DNA from: Roseiarcus sp963781895
Lineage (GTDB): Bacteria > Pseudomonadota > Alphaproteobacteria > Rhizobiales > Beijerinckiaceae
DNA: 64,000 nucleotides
Assembly: GCA_963781895.1 (NCBI GenBank)
Contig: CAWAIM010000019.1
Location: 1 to 64,000, forward strand
Direction: 5' to 3'
The first letter of the stretch is position 1; the number at the start of each line of letters is the position of its first letter. Below the pieces are notes generated by a model. That model saw nothing but the letters and a program-made list of their open reading frames with translations, did not search any database and was not told where the DNA came from. Below are positions 53,648-63,490 of the stretch, in pieces. The position numbers and the translations under genes were made by a program.

Positions 53648-55629
53648 AGACCAGCCTGGCCGTCGCCGCGTTGAGGCCCGGGGTCTTTTCGAGGTCGGCG
53701 AGGCCGGCGCGGGCGACGGCTTTTGCCGAGCCGAAGGCGTTGAGCAGCGCGCGCTTGCGCGCCGGGCCAATTCCGGGGATTTCGTCGAGCGGATTCTTGA
53801 CGAATTCCTTCTTGCGCCGGGCCCGATGGGTTCCGATGGCGAAGCGGTGCGCTTCGTCGCGCAGGCGCTGGATGAAGAACAGCGCCGGATCGCGCGGCGC
53901 AAGCCGGAAGGATTCGCGGCCCTCGACGAAGAAGGTCTCGCGCCCGGCGTTGCGGTCGGGGCCCTTGGCGATCGAGATCAGCCTCACGCCCTCGACGCCG
54001 AGCGCGGCCATCACTTGGCGCGCGGCCTCGAACTGCCCGCGCCCGCCGTCGATGACGACGAGATCGGGCGTATCGGGAAAGGCGCCGTCCGCGGCCGTCT
54101 CGCCCTGCCGCACGAGCCGCGCGAACCGGCGGGTCAGCACTTCGCGCATCATCGCATAATCGTCGCCCGGGGTCAGATCGGCGCTTCTGATGTTGAAAGT
54201 GCGGTACTGGTTCTTGACCAGGCCTTGCGGGCCGGCGACCACCATCGCGCCGATCGCGTTGGTCCCCATGATGTGGGAATTGTCGTAGATCTCGACCCGC
54301 CGGATCGGATGATCGACGCCGAAGGCGTGGGCAAGCGCGGCCAAGAGCTTTTCCTGGCTCGCCGTCTCGGCGAGCTTGCGCGACAGCGCCTCGCGCGCAT
54401 TGCGCATCGCCGCCTCGACCAGGTCCTTCTTCTCGCCCCGCCGCGGCGCGCCGATGGCGATGCGATGGCCGGCGCGCGCGCTCAAGACTTCGCCCAGAGG
54501 CGCCGCCGAGGGGACCGCGTGGCTCAGCAGCACCAGGCGCGGCGCCGGCCGCTCGAGATAGAACTGCGCCAGAAAGGCGTCGAGCACCTCCTCGGGACCG
54601 AGCGCCCGATCGGCGCGCGGAAAGTAGGCGCGGTTGCCCCAGTTTTGATAGGTGCGAAAGAAGAACGCCTCGACGCAATATTGTCCCGCCTCCTCGCAGA
54701 TTGCGAACACGTCCGCTTCGGCGATCGAGCGCGGGTTGACGCTCTGCTCGCCCTGGATCGCCGACAGCGCGCTGATGCGGTCGCGCAGCCGCGCCGCCTG
54801 TTCGAATTCGAGCGCCGCCGCGGCCTCGCCCATCTCGTCGGCGAGGCGCTGCCGGATGGCGCGGCTGCGGCCGGACAGGAAGTCGCGGGCTTCCCCGACC
54901 AGACCGGCATAGTCGGCGAGCGCGATCTCGCCGGTGCAGGGCGCCGAGCAGCGCTTGATCTGGTAGAGCAGGCACGGCCGGGTGCGATTCTCGTAGAAAC
55001 TATCCGAGCAGGTGCGCAGCAGAAACGCGCGCTGCAGCGCGTTGAGGGTGCGAAACACCGCCCCGGCGCTGGCGAACGGACCGAAATAGTCGCCGGGCGC
55101 CGAGCGCGCGCCGCGGTGCTTGAGAAGTCTCGGCGCCGGATGTCCGGTGCAGATGAGGATGTAGGGGAAGCTCTTGTCGTCCCGCAGCAGCACGTTGTAG
55201 CGGGGCTTGAGCTGTTTGATGAGGTTGGCCTCGAGCAGCAGCGCCTCGGCTTCCAACTCGGTGGTGACGAACACCATCGAACGCGTCTGCGCGACCATGC
55301 GCGCGATCCGCATCGGCTGCCGCTCGGGCGTCGCATAGGCGCGCGACGCGCTTCTTGATCGAACGCGCCTTGCCGACATAGAGCACCTCGCCCTCGGCGC
55401 CGATCATGCGATAGACGCCGGGCCCCAGCGGCGCGTGGCGCCAGAAGCTCCTGATCGCCTCGGCGCCGCGCGCGAGGCTGCCGGGTTCGGCCGGCGGCTC
55501 GCCGAGACTGAGGTCGAGGGGGGAGGCGTCCGGGCCGAGCTCCCGCTCCAGGGCGGCTTCGGCCTGGGCCTCCGCTTCGGGAGCTTCTCCCGGCGGATAG
55601 GATTTGGCTGCGCCAGTCATCGAAACCAC
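53616..55629 (-). CDS. uvrC: excinuclease ABC subunit UvrC, frameshifted near its N-terminus
   Basis: UvrC makes both incisions in nucleotide excision repair. The N-terminal GIY-YIG domain starts in one frame (LGPGVYRMIGAEGEVLYVGKARSIKKRV). Near 55340-55350, in GTCGCGCGCCTATGCG, a +1 frameshift moves to AYATPERQPMRIARMVAQT and the rest of the protein. This includes CPLLYQIKRC-type Cys residues (PCLLYQIKRCSAPCTGEI), the RNase H-like nuclease (VIDGGRGQFEAA) and a C-terminal helix-hairpin-helix (IPGIGPARKRALLNAFGS). Deleting one base gives about 670 residues. Loss of uvrC in a living cell is unlikely, so sequence error is suspected. Confidence 0.93.
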
Positions 55630-56234
55630 CTAGCGCTGTCTCATGGGCGCGTCGACCCCGCTCGAAATCCTCGAGAGCGGCCGCACGCCACACTCCTGAG
55701 GGGCGCTTGGCGTCAAATTCGCGGCACGGCGCCGACCCCGAATGGAGGCGGCGCCAGAGCGATATGGGAGCGGCGCCAACACGTCATTCATGTGAACTTG
55801 GCGGAATAGCCGCCCATCGCCGTTTTGAGCCTTTTCAAGGACTTGTTCGGTCGAGGCGACGATTCCGGCCCTTGCGCCCTTCCGCAGGCCGCGCGCGGGC
55901 CGCGAGGGGCCGGTTCCACGGGCGCAAAAGACCCTATCTTCGCCATATTCTGTCAATCAGAATAATGATAGCACAATTTCTGATTTATTTAAATGGCGAA
56001 TCGAGACCGATTTCGGGCGCGCCGTCGCGCGCGCGACCCGATGCGGCGCAGGCGACATGCGCGCGAACGCGAGCAAACGAAATCCTCGTCCCCTATGGCA
56101 TGAGCCAGGGCGCGGGCTGGACCTGACGAGGGAATGGGGTTAGCTGTCTCCCGGCGATTTTAGGGTTTTGTTAACGTTCCGTCCGGCGGCCGGTTCCGCG
56201 GGTGGACGGGGAGTGCAGCAGTTTGAGGCTGTTC
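55630..56234. other. intergenic region between uvrC and the lipoprotein gene
   Basis: A 605-bp stretch. It is mostly G/C-rich, with a sharp A/T-rich patch at 55945-55995 (CAGAATAATGATAGC, TGATTTATTTAAATGG) that could hold promoter elements or mark an old insertion point. The plus-strand frame at 55707-56126 has no recognisable features. No RNA gene was identified. Confidence 0.4.
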
Positions 56235-56795
56235 ATGGGCGGCCCGCCGACGCCGTGGAAAGCGTTTGCTTCGGGCTTATGCTTGGTGTTGGGCGGCCTG
56301 ACCCTCGCCGGTTGCGTTGACGTCGTCGGCGATGCGGCGCCGAGCGCGGATTCGCATCCGCAATTCGTGCGGCGCGAGGACGCCAGCATGGCCGCCGCGA
56401 CCGTGGCGATCGTCTCGGTCGAAGGCGCTCCGACCGAACTTTCCGAGCGCTTCAGTCAAAATCTGACCCAGGCGGCCGCCGCGCGCCAGATCGCGGTCGC
56501 GCCGCCGGCCAAGGCGCGCTATCTCGTGCGCGGCTACCTCAGCGCCTCGCCGGCGCCGGACGGCGCCACGATCGACTTCGTCTGGGACGTCTTCACGCCG
56601 GACAAGCGCCGCGCCCAGCGGATCAGCGATTCGATCACGATCCCGGGCTCGGGCGACGATCCCTGGGCGTTGGTCAGCGAGGGCGCGCTCGACAGCGTCG
56701 CCGCGAAATGCGCCGACGATCTGGCCGCCTATCTGTCGAACACGCCGGAAGCCGCGCCCGGCGGCCCGGCGCTGAGCTACGCCCAGTCCGAGTGA
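56235..56795 (+). CDS. predicted lipoprotein of unknown function
   Basis: A 186-residue protein from the ATG at 56235. The signal peptide ends in the lipobox LAGC (about residues 22-25; GLTLAGCVDVVG), so the mature protein should be lipidated. The body resembles small lipoproteins with a TolB/LptE-like layout (ATVAIVSVEGAPTELSERFSQNLTQAA, ARYLVRGYLSASP). A start 33 bp upstream would place charged residues before the signal and is less likely. It precedes prs by about 135 bp. Confidence 0.75.
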   Translation: MGGPPTPWKAFASGLCLVLGGLTLAGCVDVVGDAAPSADSHPQFVRREDASMAAATVAIVSVEGAPTELSERFSQNLTQAAAARQIAVAPPAKARYLVRGYLSASPAPDGATIDFVWDVFTPDKRRAQRISDSITIPGSGDDPWALVSEGALDSVAAKCADDLAAYLSNTPEAAPGGPALSYAQSE

Positions 56796-56930
56796 AGGCG
56801 GCGATTTGCCTGTGGAAAGTCGGCCGACGGTCCGCCGGTTCATTCCGCATGGCGTGTTGTTTGCGCTGGAGACGGCTGCTATGACCCGCCGCGTCGACCG
56901 CCTTGCGTCGCGAGACGCGCCTTCGGAGGT

Positions 56931-57884
56931 TTGCCCGTGCTCGGCAAAATGAAGATTTTGGCCGGCAATTCCAATGGGCAACTGGCGGAAGCGATCGCCG
57001 CCTATCTGGGCGAGCCGCTGACCGGCTGCCACGTGCGCCGATTCGCCGACCTCGAGGTGTTCGTCGAAATCCTCGAGAACGTGCGCGGTCGCGACGCCTT
57101 CATCATCCAGTCGACATCCTATCCGACCAACGACAACCTGATGGAGCTTCTGATCATGATCGACGCCCTGCGGCGGGCGTCGGCGGCTCGCATCACCGCG
57201 GTCATCCCTTATTTCGGCTATGCCCGCCAGGACCGGAAGCCCGGGCCGCGCTCGCCGATCTCGGCCAAGCTCGTGGCCAATCTCATCACCCGCGCGGGCG
57301 CGGACCGGGTGCTGACGGTCGACCTCCACGCCGGTCAGATTCAGGGCTTCTTCGACATCCCCACCGACAATCTGTTCGCCGCGCCCACCATGGTGCGCGA
57401 CATCAAGGGGCGTGGCGACAGCGGCAAGAACGTCATGGTCGTCTCGCCCGATGTCGGCGGCGTGGTGCGCGCCCGCGCGCTGGCCAAGCGGCTCGACGCC
57501 CCGCTGGCCATCGTCGACAAACGGCGCGACCGGGCGGGCGAATCGGAAGTGATGAACATCATCGGCGACGTCGAGGGCCGCAATTGCGTGCTGCTCGACG
57601 ACATCGTCGATTCGGGAGGCACTCTGTGCAACGCCGCCGACGCTTTGCTCGAACAGGGCGCCGCAAGCGTCTCCGCCTATATCACGCACGGCGTGCTGTC
57701 GGGCGGCGCGGTGGCGCGGATCTCCGCCTCCAAGCTGACCGAACTGGTGCTCACCGACACCATCGCTCCGACCGAGGCGGTTCGGGTGGCGCGCAACATC
57801 CGGGTCATTTCCATCGCGCCGCTGATCGGAGAGGCGATCGCCCGCATCGCCAAAGAGGAAAGCGTGTCCTCGCTGTTCAACTGA
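56931..57884 (+). CDS. prs: ribose-phosphate pyrophosphokinase
   Basis: Prs makes PRPP from ribose-5-phosphate and ATP for nucleotide, His and Trp synthesis. Signature segments are YFGYARQDRKPGPRSPISAK (ATP-binding flexible loop, about residues 97-116), DLHAGQIQGFFDIP (about 132-145) and the PRPP-loop DDIVDSGGTLCNAA (about 221-234). Start choices are TTG 56931, GTG 56937 and ATG 56949 (MKILAGNSN); the ATG matches most Prs N-termini. Length is 311-317 residues, normal. The frame is intact. Confidence 0.95.
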   Translation: MPVLGKMKILAGNSNGQLAEAIAAYLGEPLTGCHVRRFADLEVFVEILENVRGRDAFIIQSTSYPTNDNLMELLIMIDALRRASAARITAVIPYFGYARQDRKPGPRSPISAKLVANLITRAGADRVLTVDLHAGQIQGFFDIPTDNLFAAPTMVRDIKGRGDSGKNVMVVSPDVGGVVRARALAKRLDAPLAIVDKRRDRAGESEVMNIIGDVEGRNCVLLDDIVDSGGTLCNAADALLEQGAASVSAYITHGVLSGGAVARISASKLTELVLTDTIAPTEAVRVARNIRVISIAPLIGEAIARIAKEESVSSLFN

Positions 57885-58191
57885 ACGCGGCGCGCGGCTC
57901 CGGCGTCGAGACGCGCCGGTCGCGACGTCGCCGCGAAATTACGCGTCCGGCCAGTCCTGGAAACGGAAACTCCGGACTCGACTTGCCCTTGCGGCATCCC
58001 GCGCATAGTCTCGATCCGCTTATTGGCGAGACGTCGAACCGAGCGGGGCCGATCATTCGCGTTGAAGTCTTCGAACGAAGACCTCGAAGGCGTGACACTG
58101 CGCGGGCGGTTGGACTTAGCTTGACCAGTCGGTCAGTTTCGCAGTCTTAAATCGGGCGCGCGCCGGACTTCGGCTCTCGCCAGCACCGGGA
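57885..58191. other. promoter region of the nucleoside transport operon
   Basis: A 307-bp gap between prs and the BMP gene. It contains the RutR-like site at 58121-58136. TTGACC (58121-58126) can serve as a -35 element with TCTTAA at 58145-58150 as a weak -10 after 18 bp, so the operator would overlap the -35 box. No gene was seen. Confidence 0.45.
58121..58136 (+). promoter_or_regulatory. RutR-like operator
   Basis: The sequence TTGACCAGTCGGTCAG matches the published RutR consensus TTGACCAnnTGGTCAA at 12 of the 14 defined positions; the mismatches are C for T at position 10 and G for A at position 16. Its inner arms TGACC/GGTCA are perfect. RutR is a TetR-family regulator that senses uracil or thymine. 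The site lies 56 bp upstream of the first gene of a nucleoside transport and salvage operon, which fits. A related TetR regulator with the same site type is possible. Confidence 0.55.
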
Positions 58192-59214
58192 GTGTCAAAC
58201 GTGTTCGCTCGCAAGTTTTCCCAAACGTTGACGGCCGCCCTGTTCGCGGGCGGCCTCATCGCCTCGGCCGCACAAGCCGCCGACGTCAAGCCTGCGGTCA
58301 TCTACGACCTCGGCGGCAAGTTCGACAAATCCTTCAATGAAGGCGTCTACAACGGCGCCATGCGGTTCAAGAAGGAGAGCGGCGTCAATTTTCGCGACCT
58401 CGAAATTCAGAATGAGGCGCAGCGCGAGCAGGTCCTGCGCAAGTTCGCCAAAGACCACTACTCGCCGATCATGACCGTCGGTTTCGCCTGGGAAACGGCG
58501 TTGAAAAAGGTCGCCCCCGAGTTTCCCGACACGAAGTTCGGAATCATCGACGACGTCGTCGACCTGCCCAACGTGCAGTCGATCGTGTTCAAGGAGCATG
58601 AGGGCTCGTTCGTGGTCGGCGTGATCGCCGCCGACACCTCGAAGACCGGCAAGGTCGGTTTTGTCGGCGGCATGGACATTCCGCTGATCTCGAAGTTCGA
58701 GTGCGGCTACGCGCAGGGCGTCAAATACGCCTCCGGCGGGAAAGCCGAAGTGTTCGCCAATATGACCGGGACGACCCCCGCGGCATGGAACGATCCGGTC
58801 AAGGGCGGCGAACTCGCCAAGTCGCAGATCGATCGCGGCGCCGACATCGTCTATGCCGCCGCGGGCGCGACCGGCCAAGGCGTGCTGAAGGCGGCGGCGG
58901 ACGCCGGCAAGCTCGGCATCGGCGTCGATTCCAACCAGAACTATCTGTTTCCCGGCAAGGTCCTGACCTCGATGCTCAAGCACGTCGACGTCGCGACCTA
59001 CAAATCGTTCATGGACGCCAAGAACGGCACGTGGAAAGCCGGCGTTCAGTCGCTGGGCCTCAAGGAAGGCGGAGTCGACTACGCGCTCGACCAATACAAC
59101 AAGGCCCTGATCACCCCGGAGGTGAAGGCCAAGGCCGACGCCGCCAAGGCCGACATCATCTCGGGCAAGATCCAGGTTCACGACTACATGTCCGACAACA
59201 AGTGCCCGGTGTGA
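58192..59214 (+). CDS. BMP-family nucleoside-type ABC substrate-binding protein
   Basis: A 340-residue periplasmic binding protein of the BMP/PnrA/Med family. From a GTG start the signal peptide ends AAQAADV (about residue 30). The body has PAVIYDLGGKFDKSFNEGVYNGA, HYSPIMTVGFAWETAL, KVGFVGGMDIPLISKF and AAGATGQGVLKAA, all typical BMP phrases. Family members bind purine nucleosides. A GTG three codons downstream is an alternative start. It heads an operon with two permeases, an ATPase and salvage genes. Confidence 0.92.
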   Translation: MSNVFARKFSQTLTAALFAGGLIASAAQAADVKPAVIYDLGGKFDKSFNEGVYNGAMRFKKESGVNFRDLEIQNEAQREQVLRKFAKDHYSPIMTVGFAWETALKKVAPEFPDTKFGIIDDVVDLPNVQSIVFKEHEGSFVVGVIAADTSKTGKVGFVGGMDIPLISKFECGYAQGVKYASGGKAEVFANMTGTTPAAWNDPVKGGELAKSQIDRGADIVYAAAGATGQGVLKAAADAGKLGIGVDSNQNYLFPGKVLTSMLKHVDVATYKSFMDAKNGTWKAGVQSLGLKEGGVDYALDQYNKALITPEVKAKADAAKADIISGKIQVHDYMSDNKCPV

Positions 59215-59376
59215 GGCATGCTCGTTCGTCCTTCGGGACGCGATGCTTCGCAGCGCTCCTCAGGACGAGGACCTATGCGAGACGCCGTCAATCCCCTCGT
59301 GCCGAGGAGCGCCGCCTGAGCGGCGCGTCGCGAGGCAGGAGGGGATTCGCCCGCGCCTGAAACCCGGGGGACGCGC

Positions 59377-60918
59377 GTGACGACCATGGCCAGCGCCGCT
59401 CCCGCCATCGAGCTTATCGGCATCGACAAGAGCTTCGGCCCGGTTCACGCCAACAACGACGTCAATCTCGAAGTCGCGCGCGGGGTCATTCACGGCATCG
59501 TCGGCGAGAACGGCGCCGGCAAATCGACGTTGATGTCGATTCTCTACGGCTTCTATGAAGCCGACTCCGGGGAAATCCGGGTCAACGGCCAGCCGGTGCG
59601 AATCCGTTCCCCCCGGGAAGCGATCAGCCACGGCATCGGCATGGTGCATCAGCATTTCATGCTGGTGCCGCCTCTGAGCGTGCTCGAAAACGTGATGCTG
59701 GGCGCCGAGGGCGGGGCGCTGCTCGCCGAGGGCGCGAACGCGATTCGCCCCAAACTGGCCGAACTCGCAAAAGAATACGGCCTCGAAGTCGATCCCGACG
59801 CCATCGTCGGCGAATTGTCGGTCGGCCTGCAGCAGCGGGTCGAAATTCTCAAAGCCCTGGTGCGCGGCGCGGAGATCCTGGTCCTCGACGAGCCGACCGC
59901 GGTTCTGACCCCGGCCGAGGCCGACCAGCTGTTCGAGATGCTGCGGGTGCTGAAGGGACAGAACAAGACCATCATCTTCATCACCCACAAGCTGCGCGAG
60001 ATCATGAGTCTGACCGACCGCGTTTCGGTGATGCGCCGCGGCGAGATGGTCGCGACTTTCGACACCTCCGAGACCTCCCCGCCCGAACTCGCCGACGCGA
60101 TGGTCGGCCGCAAGGTCATTCTCAAGATTGAGAAAGGTCCCGCGCATCCGGGCAGGGTCGCGCTGGAGGCGCGGCGTCTCGTCGTGCGCGACGATCGCGG
60201 CGTCGTGCGCGTCGACGACGTCTCGTTCATTTTGCGGGAAGGGGAAATCCTCGGCGTCGCGGGCGTGGCGGGCAACGGCCAGTCCGAGCTGCTCGAGGCG
60301 CTCGCCGGCATTCGTCCGCTCAGCGGAGGCGAAATCCTCGTCGACGGCGCGCCGGTGCCGCCGGAGAAACGCAATCCGCGCATGGAGCGATTGCTCGGCA
60401 TCGGCCATGTGCCGGAGGATCGCCACCGCGTCGGCCTCGTCATGCCGTTCGAGGCGTGCGAGAGCGCGATGCTCGGTTTCCATCGCGAGAAGGTCTACGG
60501 CAAAGGCCTGTTCTACGACCGCAATGCGATCATCGCCGACGCCGAGCGCAAGATGGACGCGTTCGACGTGCGCCCGCGCGCGCCTTTGCTGAAGACCGCC
60601 AATTTCTCCGGCGGCAATCAGCAGAAGATCGTGCTGGCGCGCGAGATCGAGCGCAATCCCAAAATCCTGCTGGTCGGGCAGCCGACGCGCGGCGTCGACA
60701 TCGGCGCGATCGAGTTCATTCACAAGCGGATCGTCGCCCAGCGCGACGCGGGCAAGGCGGTCCTGCTCGTTTCGGTCGAACTCGACGAAATCTTCGCCCT
60801 CAGCGACCGGATCATCGTCTTGTGCGGCGGCCGCATCACCGGCGAGAGAAGCCCGGGGGAGACCAACGCCCAGGACCTCGGCCTCCTCATGGCGGGCGTC
60901 GACGAGCGCGCGGCATGA
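59377..60918 (+). CDS. sugar/nucleoside-type ABC transporter ATP-binding protein, two NBDs
   Basis: A 513-residue protein with two fused ATPase domains (YufO/NupO type) from a GTG start. The first (about residues 10-245) has Walker A GENGAGKSTL, a signature LSVGLQQRVEIL and Walker B ILVLDEPTAVL. The second (about 265-505) has a degenerate Walker A (GVAGNGQSELLEAL, without the Lys), signature FSGGNQQKIVLARE and LLVGQPTRGVDIG, as is usual for this group. It energises uptake with the two permeases that follow. Its stop overlaps the permease start (ATGA). Confidence 0.94.
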   Translation: MTTMASAAPAIELIGIDKSFGPVHANNDVNLEVARGVIHGIVGENGAGKSTLMSILYGFYEADSGEIRVNGQPVRIRSPREAISHGIGMVHQHFMLVPPLSVLENVMLGAEGGALLAEGANAIRPKLAELAKEYGLEVDPDAIVGELSVGLQQRVEILKALVRGAEILVLDEPTAVLTPAEADQLFEMLRVLKGQNKTIIFITHKLREIMSLTDRVSVMRRGEMVATFDTSETSPPELADAMVGRKVILKIEKGPAHPGRVALEARRLVVRDDRGVVRVDDVSFILREGEILGVAGVAGNGQSELLEALAGIRPLSGGEILVDGAPVPPEKRNPRMERLLGIGHVPEDRHRVGLVMPFEACESAMLGFHREKVYGKGLFYDRNAIIADAERKMDAFDVRPRAPLLKTANFSGGNQQKIVLAREIERNPKILLVGQPTRGVDIGAIEFIHKRIVAQRDAGKAVLLVSVELDEIFALSDRIIVLCGGRITGERSPGETNAQDLGLLMAGVDERAA

Positions 60919-62024
60919 GCGCGCCGCTCAAGCCCCTGCCGGCGTGGGCCGACGTGGCGCTGATTCCGCTCGTCAATGTCGCCGCGGCCTTCATCATTTC
61001 CGGCTTCGTCGTGCTGGCGATCGGCGAGAATCCGCTGGAGGCGGTGCAGATTCTGGTCGCCGGCGCGCTCGGCGACCTCGAAGGCCTCGGCTTCACGCTG
61101 TACTACGCGACCAGTTTCATCTTCACCGGCCTCGCGGTCGCGGTCTGTTTCCACGCCGGGCTCTTCAACATCGGCGTCGAGGGCCAGGCCTATATCGCCG
61201 GCCTGGGGGCGGCGCTCGTCGCCCTTCACCTCGGCTTTTTGCCTGGCTATTCCCTGGTCGTCGCCGCGATCCTCGGCGCGGCGCTGTTCGGCGCCGCGTT
61301 CGCGGCCATCCCCGGATATCTGCAGGCCAAGCGCGACAGCCACATCGTCATCACGACGATCATGTTCAATTACATCGCATCGGCCCTGATGGGCTACCTG
61401 CTGGTCGACGTTCTGCGCACGCCCGGCCAAATGAACGCCGAGACGCCGGGGTTCCCAGAGTACGGCAGAGTGCCGCAATTCCACGAAGTGCTGGCCCGGC
61501 TCGGCGTCCATTGGCCGGTGACGCCCTTCAACCTCTCGTTTCTGCTGGCGCTTGCCGCCGCATACGCCGTCTGGCTGCTGATCTGGCGCACGCGCCTCGG
61601 CTACGAGATCCGCACCGTCGGGGCCAACCCGACCGCCGCCATCTACGGAGGCATTTCGCCCGCGCGGGTCACGATCGTGACCACCCTGCTGTCGGGCGCG
61701 CTGGCGGGCGGCCTGGCGGTCAATGTGATCCTCGGCGAGGAGCACCGCCTCATTCTCGAATACACCGCCGGCTTCGGGTTCGTCGGCATCGCGGTCGCGC
61801 TGATGGGGCGGGCGCATCCGGTGGGCATCATTCTCGCCGCGATCCTGTTCGGCATGCTCTATCAGGGCGGCGCCGAACTCGCCTTCGACAAGCCGAAGAT
61901 CAGCCGCGACATGATTATTGTCATCCAGGGCCTCGTGGTGCTGTTCGCCGGCGCGCTGGAGCACATGTTCCGACGTCCGGTCGCGACCCTGCTCGCGCGA
62001 CGCACCACGCAGCCGCCGATCTGA
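60915..62024 (+). CDS. nucleoside-type ABC transporter permease 1
   Basis: A 369-residue inner-membrane permease (YufP/NupP-like) from the ATG at 60915. It has about nine transmembrane segments, beginning ADVALIPLVNVAAAFIISGF. It shows the family signatures FHAGLFNIGVEGQAYIAGLGAA and TVGANPTAAIYGGISPARV, the latter being the cytoplasmic loop that contacts the ATPase. It pairs with the permease encoded 14 bp downstream to form the translocation pore. Confidence 0.93.
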   Translation: MSAPLKPLPAWADVALIPLVNVAAAFIISGFVVLAIGENPLEAVQILVAGALGDLEGLGFTLYYATSFIFTGLAVAVCFHAGLFNIGVEGQAYIAGLGAALVALHLGFLPGYSLVVAAILGAALFGAAFAAIPGYLQAKRDSHIVITTIMFNYIASALMGYLLVDVLRTPGQMNAETPGFPEYGRVPQFHEVLARLGVHWPVTPFNLSFLLALAAAYAVWLLIWRTRLGYEIRTVGANPTAAIYGGISPARVTIVTTLLSGALAGGLAVNVILGEEHRLILEYTAGFGFVGIAVALMGRAHPVGIILAAILFGMLYQGGAELAFDKPKISRDMIIVIQGLVVLFAGALEHMFRRPVATLLARRTTQPPI

Positions 62025-62037
62025 GGGGTCGACGCCC

Positions 62038-63009
62038 ATGGATCTCTTCGACGCCTTCATCGTGGTCTTCGCCTCGGGCATCCGGCTCGGCACGCCTCTG
62101 ATCCTGGCCTGTCTCGCGGGCCTGTGGTCGGAGCGCTCGGGCGTCGTCGATATCGGCCTCGAAGGCAAGATGCTGGTCGGCGCCTTCGCCTCCGCCGCGG
62201 GCGCGACTTTCACCGGCAGCGTCTGGGTGGGATTGCTGGCAGGCGTCGTGGCGACGGTCGCCGTTTCGCTCGTTCACGGCTACGCCTCGATCGATCAGCG
62301 CGCCAATCAGATCGTCTCCGGCACCGCGATCAACATGGTCGCCGCCGGCTTGACCGCGTTGATCGGCAACGCGATCTGGTCGCAAGGCGGACGGACGCCG
62401 CAATTGCCCTCGAGCGCCGAATTCGGCGCGATCACGCTGCCGTTGGCGAACGCGATCGGATCCATCCCGATCCTGGGTCCGGTTTACCAGCATCTGATCT
62501 CCGGCCACGACCTTGTCACCTACATCGCTTTCCTGCTGGTGCCGCTGACCTATTGGGCGCTTTACAGCACCCGGTTCGGCTTGCGGTTGCGCGCGGTCGG
62601 CGAGAACCCGGCCGCCGTCGACACCGCCGGCATATCGGTGCGCGGGCTGCGCTACGGCGCGGTGGTCATCTGCGGCGTGCTGGTCGGACTGGCGGGCGTC
62701 TATCTGGTGCTGTCTCAGGCCGCCTATTTTCAGCCGAATATGAGCGCCGGCAAAGGATTCATCGCGCTCGCCGCGCTCGTGTTCGCCAAGTGGCGGCCCT
62801 GGCCGGCGCTGGCGACCTGCCTGCTGTTCGGCTTTCTCGATGCGCTCGCGATCCGCCTGCAGGGCGTCGAGCTGCCCGTCATCGGATCGGTTCCGGTGCA
62901 GGCGATCGAGGCGTTGCCTTACGTGCTCACCGTCGTCCTGCTCGCCGGGTTCATCGGCAAGGCGATCCCGCCCAAGGCGTCGGGGATTCCCTATGTCAAA
63001 GAGCGCTGA
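62038..63009 (+). CDS. nucleoside-type ABC transporter permease 2
   Basis: A 323-residue permease (YufQ/NupQ-like) from the ATG at 62038. It has about eight to nine transmembrane segments. Family phrases are WSERSGVVDIGLEGKMLVGAF (about residues 30-50), NQIVSGTAINMVAAGLTAL and AVGENPAAVDTAGISVRGLRY, the ATPase-contact loop. The 3' end overlaps the cdd start by 17 bp, consistent with one operon. Confidence 0.93.
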   Translation: MDLFDAFIVVFASGIRLGTPLILACLAGLWSERSGVVDIGLEGKMLVGAFASAAGATFTGSVWVGLLAGVVATVAVSLVHGYASIDQRANQIVSGTAINMVAAGLTALIGNAIWSQGGRTPQLPSSAEFGAITLPLANAIGSIPILGPVYQHLISGHDLVTYIAFLLVPLTYWALYSTRFGLRLRAVGENPAAVDTAGISVRGLRYGAVVICGVLVGLAGVYLVLSQAAYFQPNMSAGKGFIALAALVFAKWRPWPALATCLLFGFLDALAIRLQGVELPVIGSVPVQAIEALPYVLTVVLLAGFIGKAIPPKASGIPYVKER

Positions 63010-63490
63010 GATCGGGCTGGCCGAGCTGTTCGAGGCCGCCAAGGCCGCGCAACGGAACGCCTATGCGCCCTACTCGAGTTTCAAGGTCGGCGCCGCCCTG
63101 CGGGCCGAGAGCGCCACGCTCTATTCCGGCGCCAACGTCGAGAACGCCGCCTATCCGGAAGGCGTCTGCGCCGAGACGAGCGCGATTTCGGCGATGGCGC
63201 GGGCGGGCGAGCGGCGCATCCGCGAAATTCTCGTCATCGGCGACGGCGAGGGGCTGTGCACGCCCTGCGGCGGCTGCCGCCAGCGCATCCGCGAATTCTC
63301 GGACGGCGGGACGATCGTCCACATCGCCGGACCCGAGGGCGTGCGTGCGACGTTCAGGCTGAGCGCGCTGTTGCCCGAATCCTTCGGCCCCGGTCACGTT
63401 TCGGCGCGCGTCAGGCGGCGCGGGTCTTTGAGCAGAAAGCGCGGGACGACCGATCGAAGAAGGCCGGAGACGCGGCGGTCGCGGCGCTGA
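62993..63490 (+). CDS. cdd: cytidine deaminase with an unusual C-terminal extension
   Basis: Cdd converts cytidine or deoxycytidine to uridine forms. The zinc-site motifs CAETSAI (about residues 58-64) and PCGGCRQ (about 92-98) are those of small homotetrameric deaminases. YAPYSSFKVGAAL and GANVENAAYPEG are present. The core ends about residue 130 (LPESFGPG), but the frame continues for about 35 Arg-rich residues (RRRGSLSRKRGTTDRRR) overlapping the next gene. The tail is probably a frameshift product and the native stop may be lost. It overlaps the permease gene. Confidence 0.88.
   Translation: MSKSAEIGLAELFEAAKAAQRNAYAPYSSFKVGAALRAESATLYSGANVENAAYPEGVCAETSAISAMARAGERRIREILVIGDGEGLCTPCGGCRQRIREFSDGGTIVHIAGPEGVRATFRLSALLPESFGPGHVSARVRRRGSLSRKRGTTDRRRPETRRSRR

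Noticed and set aside
53634..55358. A 574-codon plus-strand frame opposite uvrC
   Set aside because: It is antisense to uvrC, which has all its domains on the minus strand.
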